Below are positions 16,284 to 26,900 of a DNA stretch of 64,000 bases, piece by piece. Each line of letters starts with the position of its first letter. Position 1 is the first letter of the stretch. The position numbers were made by a program, and so were the translations under genes. Below the pieces are notes generated by a model that searched no databases, was not told the origin of the DNA, and worked only from the letters and a program-made list of their open reading frames with translations. The DNA is from Niastella caeni (GTDB lineage: Bacteria; Bacteroidota; Bacteroidia; Chitinophagales; Chitinophagaceae). The stretch lies in assembly GCF_004834005.1 (NCBI RefSeq), contig NZ_STFF01000010.1, forward strand, positions 151,684-215,683, given 5' to 3'.

Positions 16284-17015
16284 TTATGACAAGGGTGTGT
16301 CAGGGGTGGTGAATTTTTTTTCTTTTTCACGTAAATATTCCTGAAGAGTCATTTTGTGCGGTTGAAAATTCAATTCAGTCAATTCAAGTTTTAGGATGTT
16401 GCTAAGTTTGAACATCCTAAACTCATTTCTTAATCTACAATAGGCAATTAGCGCCCAACTTTCCTCAATACAATAATACAAGGCAAATGGCTCAACAAAC
16501 CTTACTGTTTTTTCTTTTTTACCTATTGAATGATAATGAATATTGAGAACCTTAAATTCGGTAAGGGCATGTTGGATTAGTGTAAGCAAATCGCTTTTTT
16601 GTGTTCTTAACAATAAGGGGCTAACAGCAATCCTGTTTGCTAAAAATTCTACTTTTTCTTTTGTAGAAAATTGCAATACTGCTTTTATTTTGTTCAAAGC
16701 AGATAGCAATTCTCCTGTAAATGAACGGTCGGTATTCGATAATAAAAGTTGTTCAGCTGTAATTAGCGCGTTTGCTTCGCTCGCGGTAAACATTACAGGC
16801 GGCATTTTATATCCCTCCATTAGCGAATACCCTTTACCATCTATTGTTAAAACAGGTATGCCTGCATCTTCAAGAGCTTTAATGTCTCTGTAAATTGTTC
16901 TGATGCTTACGTTGAATTTTTTGGATAGCTGAGTGGCGGTCAAAAGACTTTTTGTTTGCAATTGTGTAGCTATTGCAACCAGTCTTGAGATTCGCTTTAA
17001 GTCGTTGTCGTTCAT
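16284..17015 (-). CDS. YafY-type HTH/WYL transcriptional regulator
   Basis: 243 residues. An N-terminal HTH_11 domain (residues about 8-62: LLTATQLSKKFNVSIRTIYR, then IKALEDAGIPVLTIDGKGY) is followed by a WYL domain near 145-235 (LNIHYHS, FVEPFALYYCIEESWALIAYC, RMFKLSNI). WYL domains sense nucleic acids or small ligands, and many regulate DNA-damage or defence genes. It is upstream of, and codirectional with, the VOC gene, which it may control. Complete and unremarkable in length. Confidence 0.9.
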   Translation of the reverse strand: MNDNDLKRISRLVAIATQLQTKSLLTATQLSKKFNVSIRTIYRDIKALEDAGIPVLTIDGKGYSLMEGYKMPPVMFTASEANALITAEQLLLSNTDRSFTGELLSALNKIKAVLQFSTKEKVEFLANRIAVSPLLLRTQKSDLLTLIQHALTEFKVLNIHYHSIGKKEKTVRFVEPFALYYCIEESWALIAYCRLRNEFRMFKLSNILKLELTELNFQPHKMTLQEYLREKEKKFTTPDTPLS

Positions 17016-17276
17016 TTTTGTTAATATGGTTCGCCGGCGGAATTTGCAGACGTATAGGTGTTCATTGAACCCCGGCTCTGAATCAATGCTGATATAAAGT
17101 TAATAAAGATGATATTTATTTCTATTGCTCTATGCTTTTCATCTGTCAAAACAGCCGTTTTTTGGCCATCTTCTGCAAGTTTAAAATGGTAATTGAAGCT
17201 GAACTTTCTTTGTGCCCGGTGTTTAATGACGTAAGGATTGGCGGGCAGGTGGTTTTAGAACCGGCTTTTCCATATG

Positions 17277-17526
17277 CCGCATTTATGACTAACTATGCCG
17301 CATCTATAACTAACATTGGAGCAATCTGACTAAACACCGGAGCAATCTTTTAAAAATGGAGCAACCTGACTAAACATTGGCGCAACCTTATAAAACTTTG
17401 GAGCAACCCTATACAACATTGACCAATAAGTGCATAACTTTCGTGTAAAGTTCTGTACTTACATGCACAAGTTACATACTTATGTTGAATAGTTATGAAC
17501 TGATGCTCCATTGTTAGTCATAGATG
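17277..17526. repeat. Degenerate 21-bp-period array 2, inverted halves
   Basis: Twelve units in register, 21 bp each except one of 19 bp (17340-17358). Plus-strand units in the left part share GAGCAAYCT and ACTAAACATTG. The last unit (17506-17526), read on the minus strand, matches 17301-17321 at 19 of 21 positions, showing that the right end is an inverted copy of the left. Middle units (17422-17505) have drifted most. Confidence 0.82.
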
Positions 17527-17709
17527 ATCTATATAGAATGATCGATACAAAATAATACGTAATTGATCTATGTTAATGAACGAGGGTTAATTCATATTTA
17601 GCAAGGATAATTGCATAAATACGTATTGGAAGTAAGCACCATTCCGCTTTTACAGCGATGTAAGTAGCTAAACTGCACTTCGATACCAGGATATCACACG
17701 GGGAAACAA

Positions 17710-17898
17710 AATAGCTGGAATGCGATTATCATTGTCCGGAATGCAAGGCACACAGGTGCGAAAACAACATCTCAACTGGCTAAACCCAAAAGCAATCAAA
17801 CGATGGTCATTGCAATCCAAACAATAGCCCCTGCATTCCGAACAATGCCTCTTGCAATTCAACAAAGAGGTTATGGCAATGAATGACCAGGTTTCGTA
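17710..17898. repeat. Degenerate 21-bp-period array 3, inverted halves
   Basis: Nine units of exactly 21 bp. The left units carry GGAATGC (17718-17724 and 17739-17745); the right units carry the complement, TGCATTCCG at 17833-17841 and TGCAATTC at 17854-17861. Unit 17731-17751 and the reverse complement of 17825-17845 agree at 16 of 21 positions, mostly with transitions elsewhere. The orientation flips near 17795. Confidence 0.82.
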
Positions 17899-18021
17899 AA
17901 CCAACAAAAAGGAAACCCCGGTTAATTATCAGGAAATATCATGTAACACCATGGCTGGCTGCCTGTAAAAATAATAACGATCCTAAACAGACTGCAAACA
18001 GCTGAAAGAACAGGCTCGCCC

Positions 18022-18041
18022 CCAGGTATTTGACTTGCTCC
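18022..18041 (-). repeat. Dispersed repeat, GGGATCAAGT family
   Basis: Plus strand reads CCAGGTATTTGACTTGCTCC, a diverged inverted copy of the element at 13470. Confidence 0.55.
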
Positions 18042-18074
18042 GATGTATAACAAAGTAAGGTAACCAGTCAAAAT

Positions 18075-18100
18075 GGGATCCAGGAATTTGACTTGATCCC
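18075..18100 (-). repeat. Dispersed repeat, GGGATCAAGT family, hairpin form
   Basis: The minus strand holds GGGATCAAGTCAAATTCC. The ends, GGGATC at 18075-18080 and GATCCC at 18095-18100, are complementary, so this copy can form a hairpin. Confidence 0.65.
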
Positions 18101-18129
18101 GGAACCTCCATCAGGCATCTGCGTTTTTT

Positions 18130-18190
18130 TATAAAAAACCGGGTGAAAAGAAGATTACTTTTAACATTTACCGAAGAATTAGGCAATATT
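18130..18190 (+). pseudogene. Short integrase remnant
   Basis: Reads KKPGEKKIT and, after a plus-one shift, LLTFTEELGNIYYHE. The first part matches KRPGEKK of the remnant at 14048, and the nucleotides ACCGGGTGAAAAGAA are shared between 14062 and 18138. This is the linker before the catalytic domain of a tyrosine recombinase. Too short to prove on its own; the match to the other remnant is the support. Confidence 0.5.
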
Positions 18191-18270
18191 TATTACCACG
18201 AAAACCATCCGGGAAATATTAAACAGTTAAATTCGCCCCACCCTAAAAAAATCAGGTTTTATTTTAAGTT

Positions 18271-18696
18271 ATGTTTTTAAAAGCACTTACTGTAGCCGGC
18301 CTTGCCACTTTTGAGATCTATGCAGCCATCCCTGCCGGATTTGCCTTTGGATTATCGCCATGGACAATTTTTTTTGCAAGCATTACCGGTGGTTTAATTG
18401 GAACTTTTGTCGCGGCTTTTTTAGGCGATAAAATCAGGGCGTTTTTTCACAAAAAAAAGCCTACTAAAGACGTTGCTGAAAAAAAGCACCCTATGATGCT
18501 TCGTTTGTGGAACAAGTATGGCATAATTGGATTAGGGTTTTTAGGAACAATGTCGGTTGGTGCACCAATAAGCCTGGCTGTAGGTATAGGGTTAAACGCA
18601 AATATTAAAAAATTGGTCACCTGGTGCTGTATTGGTGTTATTACTCGCTGTATTGTATTCACAATAGTTGGATGGTACGGATTAAAATTGCTTTAA
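18271..18696 (+). CDS. Small multidrug-export-family membrane protein
   Basis: 141 residues with four hydrophobic segments (about 5-27, 30-50, 83-107, 113-138) split by a lysine-rich loop near 62-74. Conserved features of the Sm_multidrug_ex (COG2426-like) family are visible: IPAGFAFGLSPWTIFFASITGG in the first half and GLGFLGTMSVGAPISLAVG in the second. The family is named for export but substrates are poorly known. A terminator follows closely, so it is a single-gene unit. Confidence 0.72.
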   Translation: MFLKALTVAGLATFEIYAAIPAGFAFGLSPWTIFFASITGGLIGTFVAAFLGDKIRAFFHKKKPTKDVAEKKHPMMLRLWNKYGIIGLGFLGTMSVGAPISLAVGIGLNANIKKLVTWCCIGVITRCIVFTIVGWYGLKLL

Positions 18697-18706
18697 TGCT
18701 ATACCG

Positions 18707-18745
18707 AAAATTGCTTTTCAGTAAGGACTTGCTAAAGCAATTTTT
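18707..18745 (+). terminator. Rho-independent terminator
   Basis: AAAATTGCTTT at 18707-18717 pairs with AAAGCAATTTT at 18734-18744 and continues into T. Confidence 0.78.
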
Positions 18746-18804
18746 ATCATACATTTTACTATAAACCCCACTTTATAATTCTACTTTGTCAACAACTCCT
18801 AACT

Positions 18805-19479
18805 ATGAAATCAAAAGTTTTTGTTCTTGTCCTTGTATTAGCAATGGTATTTTCATCAATCTCAAAAGCACAGGTTTCTTATGGAATCAGAGCTGGCATA
18901 AGTCTGCAAGATCTCAACAGCAAATGGCCCAGGGGAGATGATATGGACTATGATCTTAAAACCGGCTTCCATGTTGGCGCCACCGCAGAAATGCATATAA
19001 CATCAGATCTCTATATTCAACCAGGCGTATTGTTTAGTACAAAAGGAGCCATACTGGAGAATCATTTTCACGCTAAGGAAATAAAAATAAGCATCTCGTA
19101 CATTGAACTTCCTGTTAACTTTTTATATAAGCCAGCGTTCGGGCCTGGTAAATTATTAATGGGGATTGGTCCCTACCTTGCCGTGGCAATAGGTGGCCAT
19201 GTAAAAAGGGATGATAAAGAGGGTAAAGTGAAAATTAAAAATGAAATAGCATATATGGAATGGAGTGACGCGCCGTATGATGCCAAATATTATGTGAAGC
19301 GTTTTGATTTTGGTGGTAATCTGTTGTTTGGGTATGAATTCACAAAGAAAATTACTGCTCAACTGAATGCGCAATTGGGATTGGCAAATATTGCTCCCAA
19401 AATGGACTCGGGTGGCGGCATTGACAAAACACAGGCTAAAAATGTCGGCTTTGGTCTTTCGGTTGGTTACCGCTTCTGA
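18805..19479 (+). CDS. Outer-membrane beta-barrel protein (PorT-like family)
   Basis: 224 residues. A signal peptide (MKSKVFVLVLVLAMVFSSISKAQ) is followed by VSYGIRAGISLQDL, the usual first strand of the OMP_b-brl_2/PorT-like porin family. Alternating strands (LYIQPGVLFSTKGA, ISYIELPVNFLYKP, LLMGIGPYLAVAIGG, FDFGGNLLFGYEFT) end with FGLSVGYRF, whose terminal Phe is the outer-membrane insertion signal. Role is probably structural or adhesive; no catalytic site is seen. A small lipoprotein gene follows 85 bp later in the same direction. Confidence 0.88.
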   Translation: MKSKVFVLVLVLAMVFSSISKAQVSYGIRAGISLQDLNSKWPRGDDMDYDLKTGFHVGATAEMHITSDLYIQPGVLFSTKGAILENHFHAKEIKISISYIELPVNFLYKPAFGPGKLLMGIGPYLAVAIGGHVKRDDKEGKVKIKNEIAYMEWSDAPYDAKYYVKRFDFGGNLLFGYEFTKKITAQLNAQLGLANIAPKMDSGGGIDKTQAKNVGFGLSVGYRF

Positions 19480-19564
19480 TTTTTCTCATATATTCCTTAA
19501 TGTATCTTATCTTAGGTTCATCGGGTCTTTTGGAATTGCTTTTGCTCTTCATTAAACTCTTATT

Positions 19565-20155
19565 ATGAAAGCACGTATGCTGATCTTTTTATGGGGATCA
19601 TTGGTTTATACCGGATGTGCAGGGCACAAAGAAGCCGGCTCCCTATGGAATGCGCAGCCATCCAACACTGATAAAATAAGGACCGATGGAATGTACAATA
19701 CGCTCGATACAACCTTAATGCCTAATGGCAAAAGGGCGAGTGATTATACTACTACCATTTCATTTATTGTATTTAAAAAAGATCAACGTATATACAGAGA
19801 CAATGGAGGGAATATTGATTCACTTCCTTTTACATGCGAATACTACAAGCAATCTAACAGAAAGGCCCGGGGGCAATATGAAATAAAGGGCGATTCCATT
19901 ATCGCTTATTTGCCGGCCACTTTTATAGTATGGGGAATGCGATTCAAAACATATAATGCCTGGTTTAAGGGATATATTAAGAACAGAGATACAATAACCG
20001 GCTGGCATGTTGTTCCTCCTTATCCAAAAAAAATTGGAAAATGGTCATTGAAACTCGAAAACAATCAGGTCACATTCACACCCCATACCATTTATTTTAT
20101 TAAAACGGATGCTGTGAGTTGTCTCGGAACTGATTCTTTAGATATTCAAAAATAA
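19565..20155 (+). CDS. Lipoprotein of unknown function
   Basis: 196 residues. A short hydrophobic leader ends in VYTGC, a plausible lipobox with Cys18 as the lipid site. The rest is a beta-rich soluble domain (ISFIVFKKDQRIYRD, GQYEIKGDSIIAYLPATF, WSLKLENNQVTFTPHTIYF) that I cannot assign. It follows the barrel gene, and a strong terminator lies just beyond, so the pair may be one transcript. Confidence 0.7.
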   Translation: MKARMLIFLWGSLVYTGCAGHKEAGSLWNAQPSNTDKIRTDGMYNTLDTTLMPNGKRASDYTTTISFIVFKKDQRIYRDNGGNIDSLPFTCEYYKQSNRKARGQYEIKGDSIIAYLPATFIVWGMRFKTYNAWFKGYIKNRDTITGWHVVPPYPKKIGKWSLKLENNQVTFTPHTIYFIKTDAVSCLGTDSLDIQK

Positions 20156-20172
20156 GATCAATAACAAGTTGC

Positions 20173-20213
20173 AATAGCGGACAGTATACCTAACATACTG
20201 CCCGCTATTTTTT
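20173..20213 (+). terminator. Strong rho-independent terminator
   Basis: AATAGCGGACAGTAT at 20173-20187 pairs with ATACTGCCCGCTATT at 20195-20209 (one mismatch), then T residues. Confidence 0.88.
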
Positions 20214-20439
20214 TGCCAGGAATGCAGAAGGTATTTTTATAATATTTGAATTTCATATTTAAATCATGTTTGTTGCTGTCTACTTTATAATTTAAAGTTG
20301 TACCTTAACCTGCATGCTTGCCCGCCGTCCCCCGACTCGTCGGGGTCGTTGAAGCATTAGCTGAGGCGCACCATTTAGCGAAGGTGGGTGTCTTGCGTCT
20401 TAAACTTAAACCTTATACAATAAACCTTAAACTAACGCT

Positions 20440-20904
20440 ATGAAGTATTCGCTATTCCTTCTCCTTTTGTTATTTTCTTTTCTCTTCCATTCACAAGCTC
20501 AAACAATTCCTTACGGTCAATGCGGTTTACAATACACCTACGATGCCGCAGGAAATGTGCTCAGCAGGGATTATATCTGCAACAATACACCACCCGGCGG
20601 AAGAATGGGCATTATTGCCAACACCAACGGCGCTACGGAAAAAGAACAGGATCAAAAAATAGTTGTACAGCAGGTAGAAGCATTGTACCCAAACCCTACA
20701 ACAGGCCGCTTTAATGTTACCTTTTTACAGGCGCTGGATAACGCCGTAATACGCATTGTTGATATTAATGGTAGAACTTACAGGCAATTTAAGGCCAGCG
20801 GCACGCAAATTCAGTGCGATATTAGCAGGCTGCCGGCTGGTATGTACTCCATCGAGATCATCGATAAAAGCACTGTTATTTCAAAAAAAGTTATTAAGCA
20901 GTAA
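20440..20904 (+). CDS. One-YD-repeat protein with T9SS sorting domain
   Basis: 154 residues. A signal peptide ends in SQAQ near residue 21. The mature protein begins with CGLQYTYDAAGNVLSRDYIC, a single YD (RHS-type) repeat between two cysteines, then a linker. Residues about 78-154 are a type A T9SS C-terminal sorting domain: LYPNPTTGRFNV, IRIVDINGRTY, LPAGMYSIEI, VISKKVIKQ. It should be exported across the outer membrane by type IX secretion and anchored or released. It sits 84 bp upstream of the giant RHS gene, which itself lacks such a tail; a partnership is inference. Confidence 0.85.
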   Translation: MKYSLFLLLLLFSFLFHSQAQTIPYGQCGLQYTYDAAGNVLSRDYICNNTPPGGRMGIIANTNGATEKEQDQKIVVQQVEALYPNPTTGRFNVTFLQALDNAVIRIVDINGRTYRQFKASGTQIQCDISRLPAGMYSIEIIDKSTVISKKVIKQ

Positions 20905-20988
20905 CTATGTTGCCCGTTGTGGTTCTACAATCCACAATCCACAAACTACTTCTCATCATTTAATACTTGCACTTTACCCCATTCCATT

Positions 20989-23900
20989 ATGAAAAAGGAA
21001 TTATACCTCATCCTCATCGTGGTATTCCACGTATTCATTGCCCATGCCCAACCCGACCAGAGTAAGCCTGTAGGGTCAATACATGGCCAGGCATCTGTTT
21101 CTCCCAATGGCGCTGCTTCCTATTCCATTCCCATACCCGCCCCTGTTGGTATTGCCGGTTTGCAGCCTGCCTTATCGTTAGTATATAGCTCCCAGGGAGG
21201 TGATGATCTGGCCGGATGGGGCTGGAGCTTAAACGGCTTAAGCGCCATTACGCGCGGTAACCAGGCTAAATTTTACAATGGCAAAGTAGAACCGCTAAAG
21301 CTGAATGCCGACGATAATTTTTACCTCGAAGGTCAACTGCTTATGCCGGTATCCGGTACAAATGGCGGCGATGGTACCCAATACAAAACACAAACAGAAA
21401 ATTATTCAAAGGTCGAGTCATTTGGCGGAACAGCCGGCAATCCTTTATGGTGGCGTGTTACACAAAAAAATGGAAGCATAATTGAATATGGTAAAAATGA
21501 AGATGCTAAGTTGTCGCTGAGCGCTACTATCGGCTGGCTGGTATCGGCCATAACGGATGTAAATAATAACAAAATTAACTTTACGTATTCACAATACGAC
21601 GCAGAAGTTGTTATATATCAAATAACGTACGCAAGTACTATAATCAGGTTTTCCTATGTTACCAGGGCCAACCAGAATTTAGCTTTCATTAATGGCCGTA
21701 AACTCGTTAATTCAAGGCTGCTGTCTCAAATAAGCATACTGCAGAATAATGTTATACAGCAAAAACTGCAATTAACCTACGAAACACTTCTTCAGCGCAA
21801 TTATCTTACGCGTGTAGATCTATTTGGAACCGATAACACATCGGTAGTTACAAAATTCAACTATGGTCAGGTATCGTCGGAAGAGAATGCCGCAGTAATA
21901 ACCGGAACTTACCCGGTTGTGGGAGGCTCCAATAACTGGACGCTTACACCGGGTGATTATAATGGTGATGGAAGATCTGATCTCGTCGTTGCCAACCTTC
22001 AATATAATGTTCAGGATAACGAAATAAAAGATGTAACCTCTTCTTACTATAATCTCATTACAAACGTAGGGATGCCCGCCAGCTCTGGTGCTTTTCAACC
22101 GGCTAAGCACGAATTGCAGGCATCGTACAATACCAATACCTACTTAAAAGGAAACGATGAGAATCATCCTTTTGTTTACCTCAATACCGACCTCGATGGA
22201 GACGGCATTGATGATGCTGTAAGAGTTGGTAAGAACCTGCACCAATACCAGGATTCGAGGGGTGACTGGCACAACGACGGTATGTATTATATTGATAATT
22301 TCAGTATCGACAAATTCACGCCTTCAGGTACATCCGTTACACGGTCAACAAGTACCATAAGCAATCCTGTCGACGTACAGGGCACTTACCGGTTTGTATT
22401 AAAAGATGCCAACTCAAGTATACAGGGCGATTTTGATGGCGATGGCAGTGTTGATATTATTAATGTGCTGGGCCGCCAGTATCAATCGGGCGAGAAAGTT
22501 GAAAAAATTTTGGGGATCGTTTATCGCCGAACACCTATTTACGATTATGTATGGAAAGGTTTCTTTGTAAATAAATTAACCGGTGAAATAAATGCCGAAA
22601 TATTAAATCTTGGCAGCCAGTTTAAAGATGCAAAAGCAATTTACCCTATAGATTTCGATGGCGATGGGAAACAGGAACTTTTGGTAGTTAAGGCTTCCAA
22701 TGCTTTTGTGTTTACAATAACCAGGCTGCCGGCCAGCTCAGGGTACTTATTTAACTGCACACAAATAGGCGTTACCCCCCTGATAAGTTCTATTGCCGGG
22801 AAAGTACTTCAGGTTGGCGATTTCAACGGAGATAAGAAAACGGATGTGTTGAGTGTATATAATAACAGCACATCGGTGAGAATGTTTTATAGTACCGGTA
22901 CCGCTTTCGTAGAGGGTAACATAACGCTTCAAAGGGCGGTGAATTTCAGCAGTGCATGGCCCGACAGAATTGTTGCTGCTGATTATAACGGAGATGGATT
23001 GACAGACATTCTGCATGCATATGAATACCCTGTAACCATATCTACCGGGCCCGGTTCAACACAAACCAGTTACTACCCCCGGCAGGAAGTGTATTATATG
23101 AAGGGGCTCACATATAATACTACATATACTTATAACACGGCAGAGATCTGTGAAAGCGAATGGGCCTGGTTCCAGAGCCAATATCCTGATGCTGTTATTG
23201 ATTCCTATTCACCCGATCTCGTGTGTGCCACTGGAGAATATGTTATGTACGTGAATTATAATTTTCAGCCTGTTGATAGTTATACTCCCCGCTACACCTT
23301 TAAAACATCTTACCTGTCGGGCATGATCAGCAATTTCAGGCAGCCGGTAGAAACAGGTGATTTTAATGGCGATGGAAAAACGGAGGTGATGCAATCGCTC
23401 AATGGTACCGGCTATGCTGTATTTTATTTTTCAGGACTTTTTAACGACAGGAACAGCAGCAGGCTTCAAACAGTTACCGACGGCTTCGGCAACATTACCA
23501 CTTTTAACTACAACACGCTTGCAAACGGCGGCGCAACCCTGTACACCCGGTCGGCTAACTCAGAAAATAGTTATCCATTCAATACAGTAAGTCTGCCCAT
23601 AACTGTTGTTTCAACCATGTCGTCGCCAAATGGCATTGGAGGTACACAAACCAATGTGTACCAGTACCGCGATGCCATCGTTCACCGGGCCAAAGGATTA
23701 CTGGGCTTTAAAGGCGTTACTGTTACCAATAGCACTTTTGATACAAAAGTTGAAAGCAATAATATATTAAATTCAACGCACAGCATATTGGTTCCGGCCA
23801 GCACAAAGTCGTGGCTCAATAATACATTGATGAGCGAAGTGTTAAAAACCTTTGCTATTACTACCATTAGTAATGGCAGCACAAGGTATTACCCGGTAAG

Positions 23901-26900
23901 CCGTTACAAATTCGAGGTTCAAAGCAATACAGAAATAGACCAGCTTTCGAAAGCAGCCAAAAATACCACTAGTCAGTACGATGCTTACAGCAATATAACC
24001 TCGCAAACAGTGGTCACCGGATACTGGACGGGTAGTGCGGTATCGGCTATTGAAACTGCTGTTACCACAACAACATACCAGCAGGCAGGCAAGGCCATCT
24101 TTCCTTTACAGCCAACGCAAACAACCACCACTAATACCCGCAATGGTTCTCCGGCTTTTTCAAAAACAACGGCATACACGTATACGGCCGACAGGGGCCT
24201 GCCTTTAACAAAAACGGTTTGGAGCGGTACACCGCTTGCATCCACTATAACATATAGTTACGACCCTTATGGAAACGTTACCGGATCGGTTAACCAGGTA
24301 CCCGGTAAATCAAACGTTACTACTACAATTACAATTGATGCAAGTCGCCGCTTTCCTGTTAAGAACGTAACGCAAACCGGTGCTGTAACAGTTACCAAGT
24401 CGGTTACTTATCATTCTTATTGGGGCAAACCTTTGACAGAAACGGAGGGTGACGGCTCAGCAGGCTCTCTTACTACCACTTATGAATACGATGGTTTCGG
24501 CGCGCTTAAAAAAACAATTACTCCACTGGCCCATACTATCAATCATTCCAGGGGATGGGATGTGTCGGGCAACCAGTTGTATTATAGCCTTAACGATTAC
24601 CCGGATGGTGTAGCGCCCGATGAAAAGACCTGGTATGATAAGCTGGGACGTGTTATCAAAAAACAGGTATTGGGATGGAATAACCAATGGACAACCGAAA
24701 CCACCAAATATGACGCAAGGGGCCGTACAACCGAGATCAGCCGGCCTTACTACTCCGCCGAAACGCCTCAGCTCATTACCTATGCATACGATAATTTAAA
24801 CAGAATTATTACGCAAACCACCCCGCTTGGTTCATCGGGTTATACATATAACATGCCAGGCAACGGGCAAACAAGTGTTACTGTTACCAATGCGGCCGGC
24901 CAGGCAAGTACACAAACAAAAGATGCTACCGGATTAATAATAAGCGCAGCAGATAACGGCGGCCAGCTTACCTATACTTACAACAGCCAGGGTAATCAAA
25001 CAACGGTGCTGTTAAACCAACACCAGGTAATATCAGGCGCCTGGGATAATTATGGCAGGCAGGTCAGTGTAAACGACGCTAATTTGGGAAGCCTGTCATA
25101 TGAATATGATGCATTGGGCCATCTTACCAAACAAACCGATGCCAATGGCGACGTTACTACTTTGAGCTATGACGACCTCGAAAGAGTGCTTTCAAAAACA
25201 ACCAAAGAAGGGACCACCACTTATGAATATTATAACACGGCCACTAATAAGCAATTAAAAAAAGTAACCGGTACGGCCGTTACCGAAGAATATAATTACG
25301 ATGCATATCAGCGCCTCACCGGTAAAATACAAACAGTTTCAGGCACAGGAACCTTTACTACTACATACCAGTATAATGCAGAAGGTAACCAGTCTGCGAT
25401 CATTTATCCAAATAATGTAACGGTTCAAAGCCAGTATAATACAGCCGGCATGCTTACACAGGTTACAAGCAACGGAAAAGTTTTGTACAATACCGTTGCT
25501 GTAAATGGTTTGGGGCAGGCCACGCAATACACACTGGTAAATGGAAAAACAAGTACCGCAACTTATGAGAACGGATTGCCAACCCGCCTGTATACACCGG
25601 GTGTACAGGACCTGAATTTCGTGTTCAATAATCAAACAGGGAATTTGACCAGTCGCAGGGATGCGATCCTGAACCTTACCGAAACATTTGAATATGATAA
25701 CCTCAACCGGTTAACAAGTGCTGCGGTAAATACGGTGCAGCAGTTTGCCATTACATACGATGCAGCAGCCGGCAACAGAGGTAACATTACCCAAAGATCA
25801 GATGTGGGAACGTATGTGTACCAAAACAACAAGCCGAATGCAATTGCGTATATCAGTCCGCTCAATGCGGCGGTAGATGCAAACGCCAGTAAATTTACTG
25901 CTACGTATACAAGCTTTCAGCGGCCGCTGCACCTTGATCAAAATGGAAAAACCCTCGACTTTTCCTATGGCGTAAATAACAGTCGCATTAAAACCGTGCA
26001 GGTGGCGGGCGGGCTAACAGAAACCCGTTTGTTCCTGGAAGGCTTTGAAAGGCAAACAATTTCTAACGGTACAACCAACGATATCATTTACGTTGCCGGT
26101 GGCAATGGCCTTTGTGCCATGATCGTAAACGGGCAGGCTTATGCAGTATACAAAGATTACCTGGGCAGCATTTTAACTGTTACCAATGAGCAGGGAACAG
26201 TTGTTGCCCAACAAAACTTCGATGCCTGGGGCCGAAAAAGAAATGCGCTTACCTGGGAGTACAACGGTGTGCAACCAACACCTGTGTGGTTAGTTAGAGG
26301 ATACACAGGGCATGAACATTTGCCTCAGTTTGGCCTCATAAACATGAATGCCCGGTTATACGACCCCACAACCGGTCGTATGCTTAGCCCCGATCCCTAT
26401 ATTATGGGCCTGGATGATACCCAGGGGTACAACCGGTTTGCATATGCGCTCAATAATCCATTAAAATATACCGATCCGAATGGCGAGGTAGTGTGGTTTG
26501 TTCCGATCATATTCGCTGCAGTAAATGTTGCAGTTGATCTGATAGTGAACGACGGGGATATGAGTTTCGGACAGATCGTTATGTCGGCTGTTTCAGGCGC
26601 CATAAGCGGCTGGTTGGGAGGAGCAAACATAACAACTGTGGGCGGCGCGCTTCTGGCTGCCGGTGTAAGTCAGGCAAACAGGTTTATGCCAGCTATCCCA
26701 ATCTATGAGTCGGAGAATTTCACTTTAAGCGTATCGCCGATGATAGGGTATGGTACTAGTGGATTTACCGGCGGCGCAAGTTTGAATGCAAGTGGTTTAA
26801 TAGGCGATTTTGCCTATTCTGCCAGTGTTGGTATAGGATTTAATTCGGGGGTAAGCAGTTTAGGCGAAGCAGCAGGGAGCAGCAATTACTGGTATGCAGG

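Larger units (their letters stand above)
17016..18270. other. Non-coding gap with two 21-bp arrays and integrase scraps
   Basis: 1.25 kb with no supported gene. It holds array 2 (17277-17526), array 3 (17710-17898), two copies of the dispersed GGGATCAAGT-type repeat and a fragment of recombinase coding sequence. Short frames crossing the arrays are artefacts of the period. Confidence 0.7.

Noticed and set aside
17668..17907. 79-residue frame on the minus strand
   Set aside because: Lies over array 3; Cys-rich appearance comes from the repeat words and no family is recognised.
20917..20988. Upstream start of the RHS gene
   Set aside because: Adds 24 residues in front of a clear signal peptide, which would prevent its recognition.
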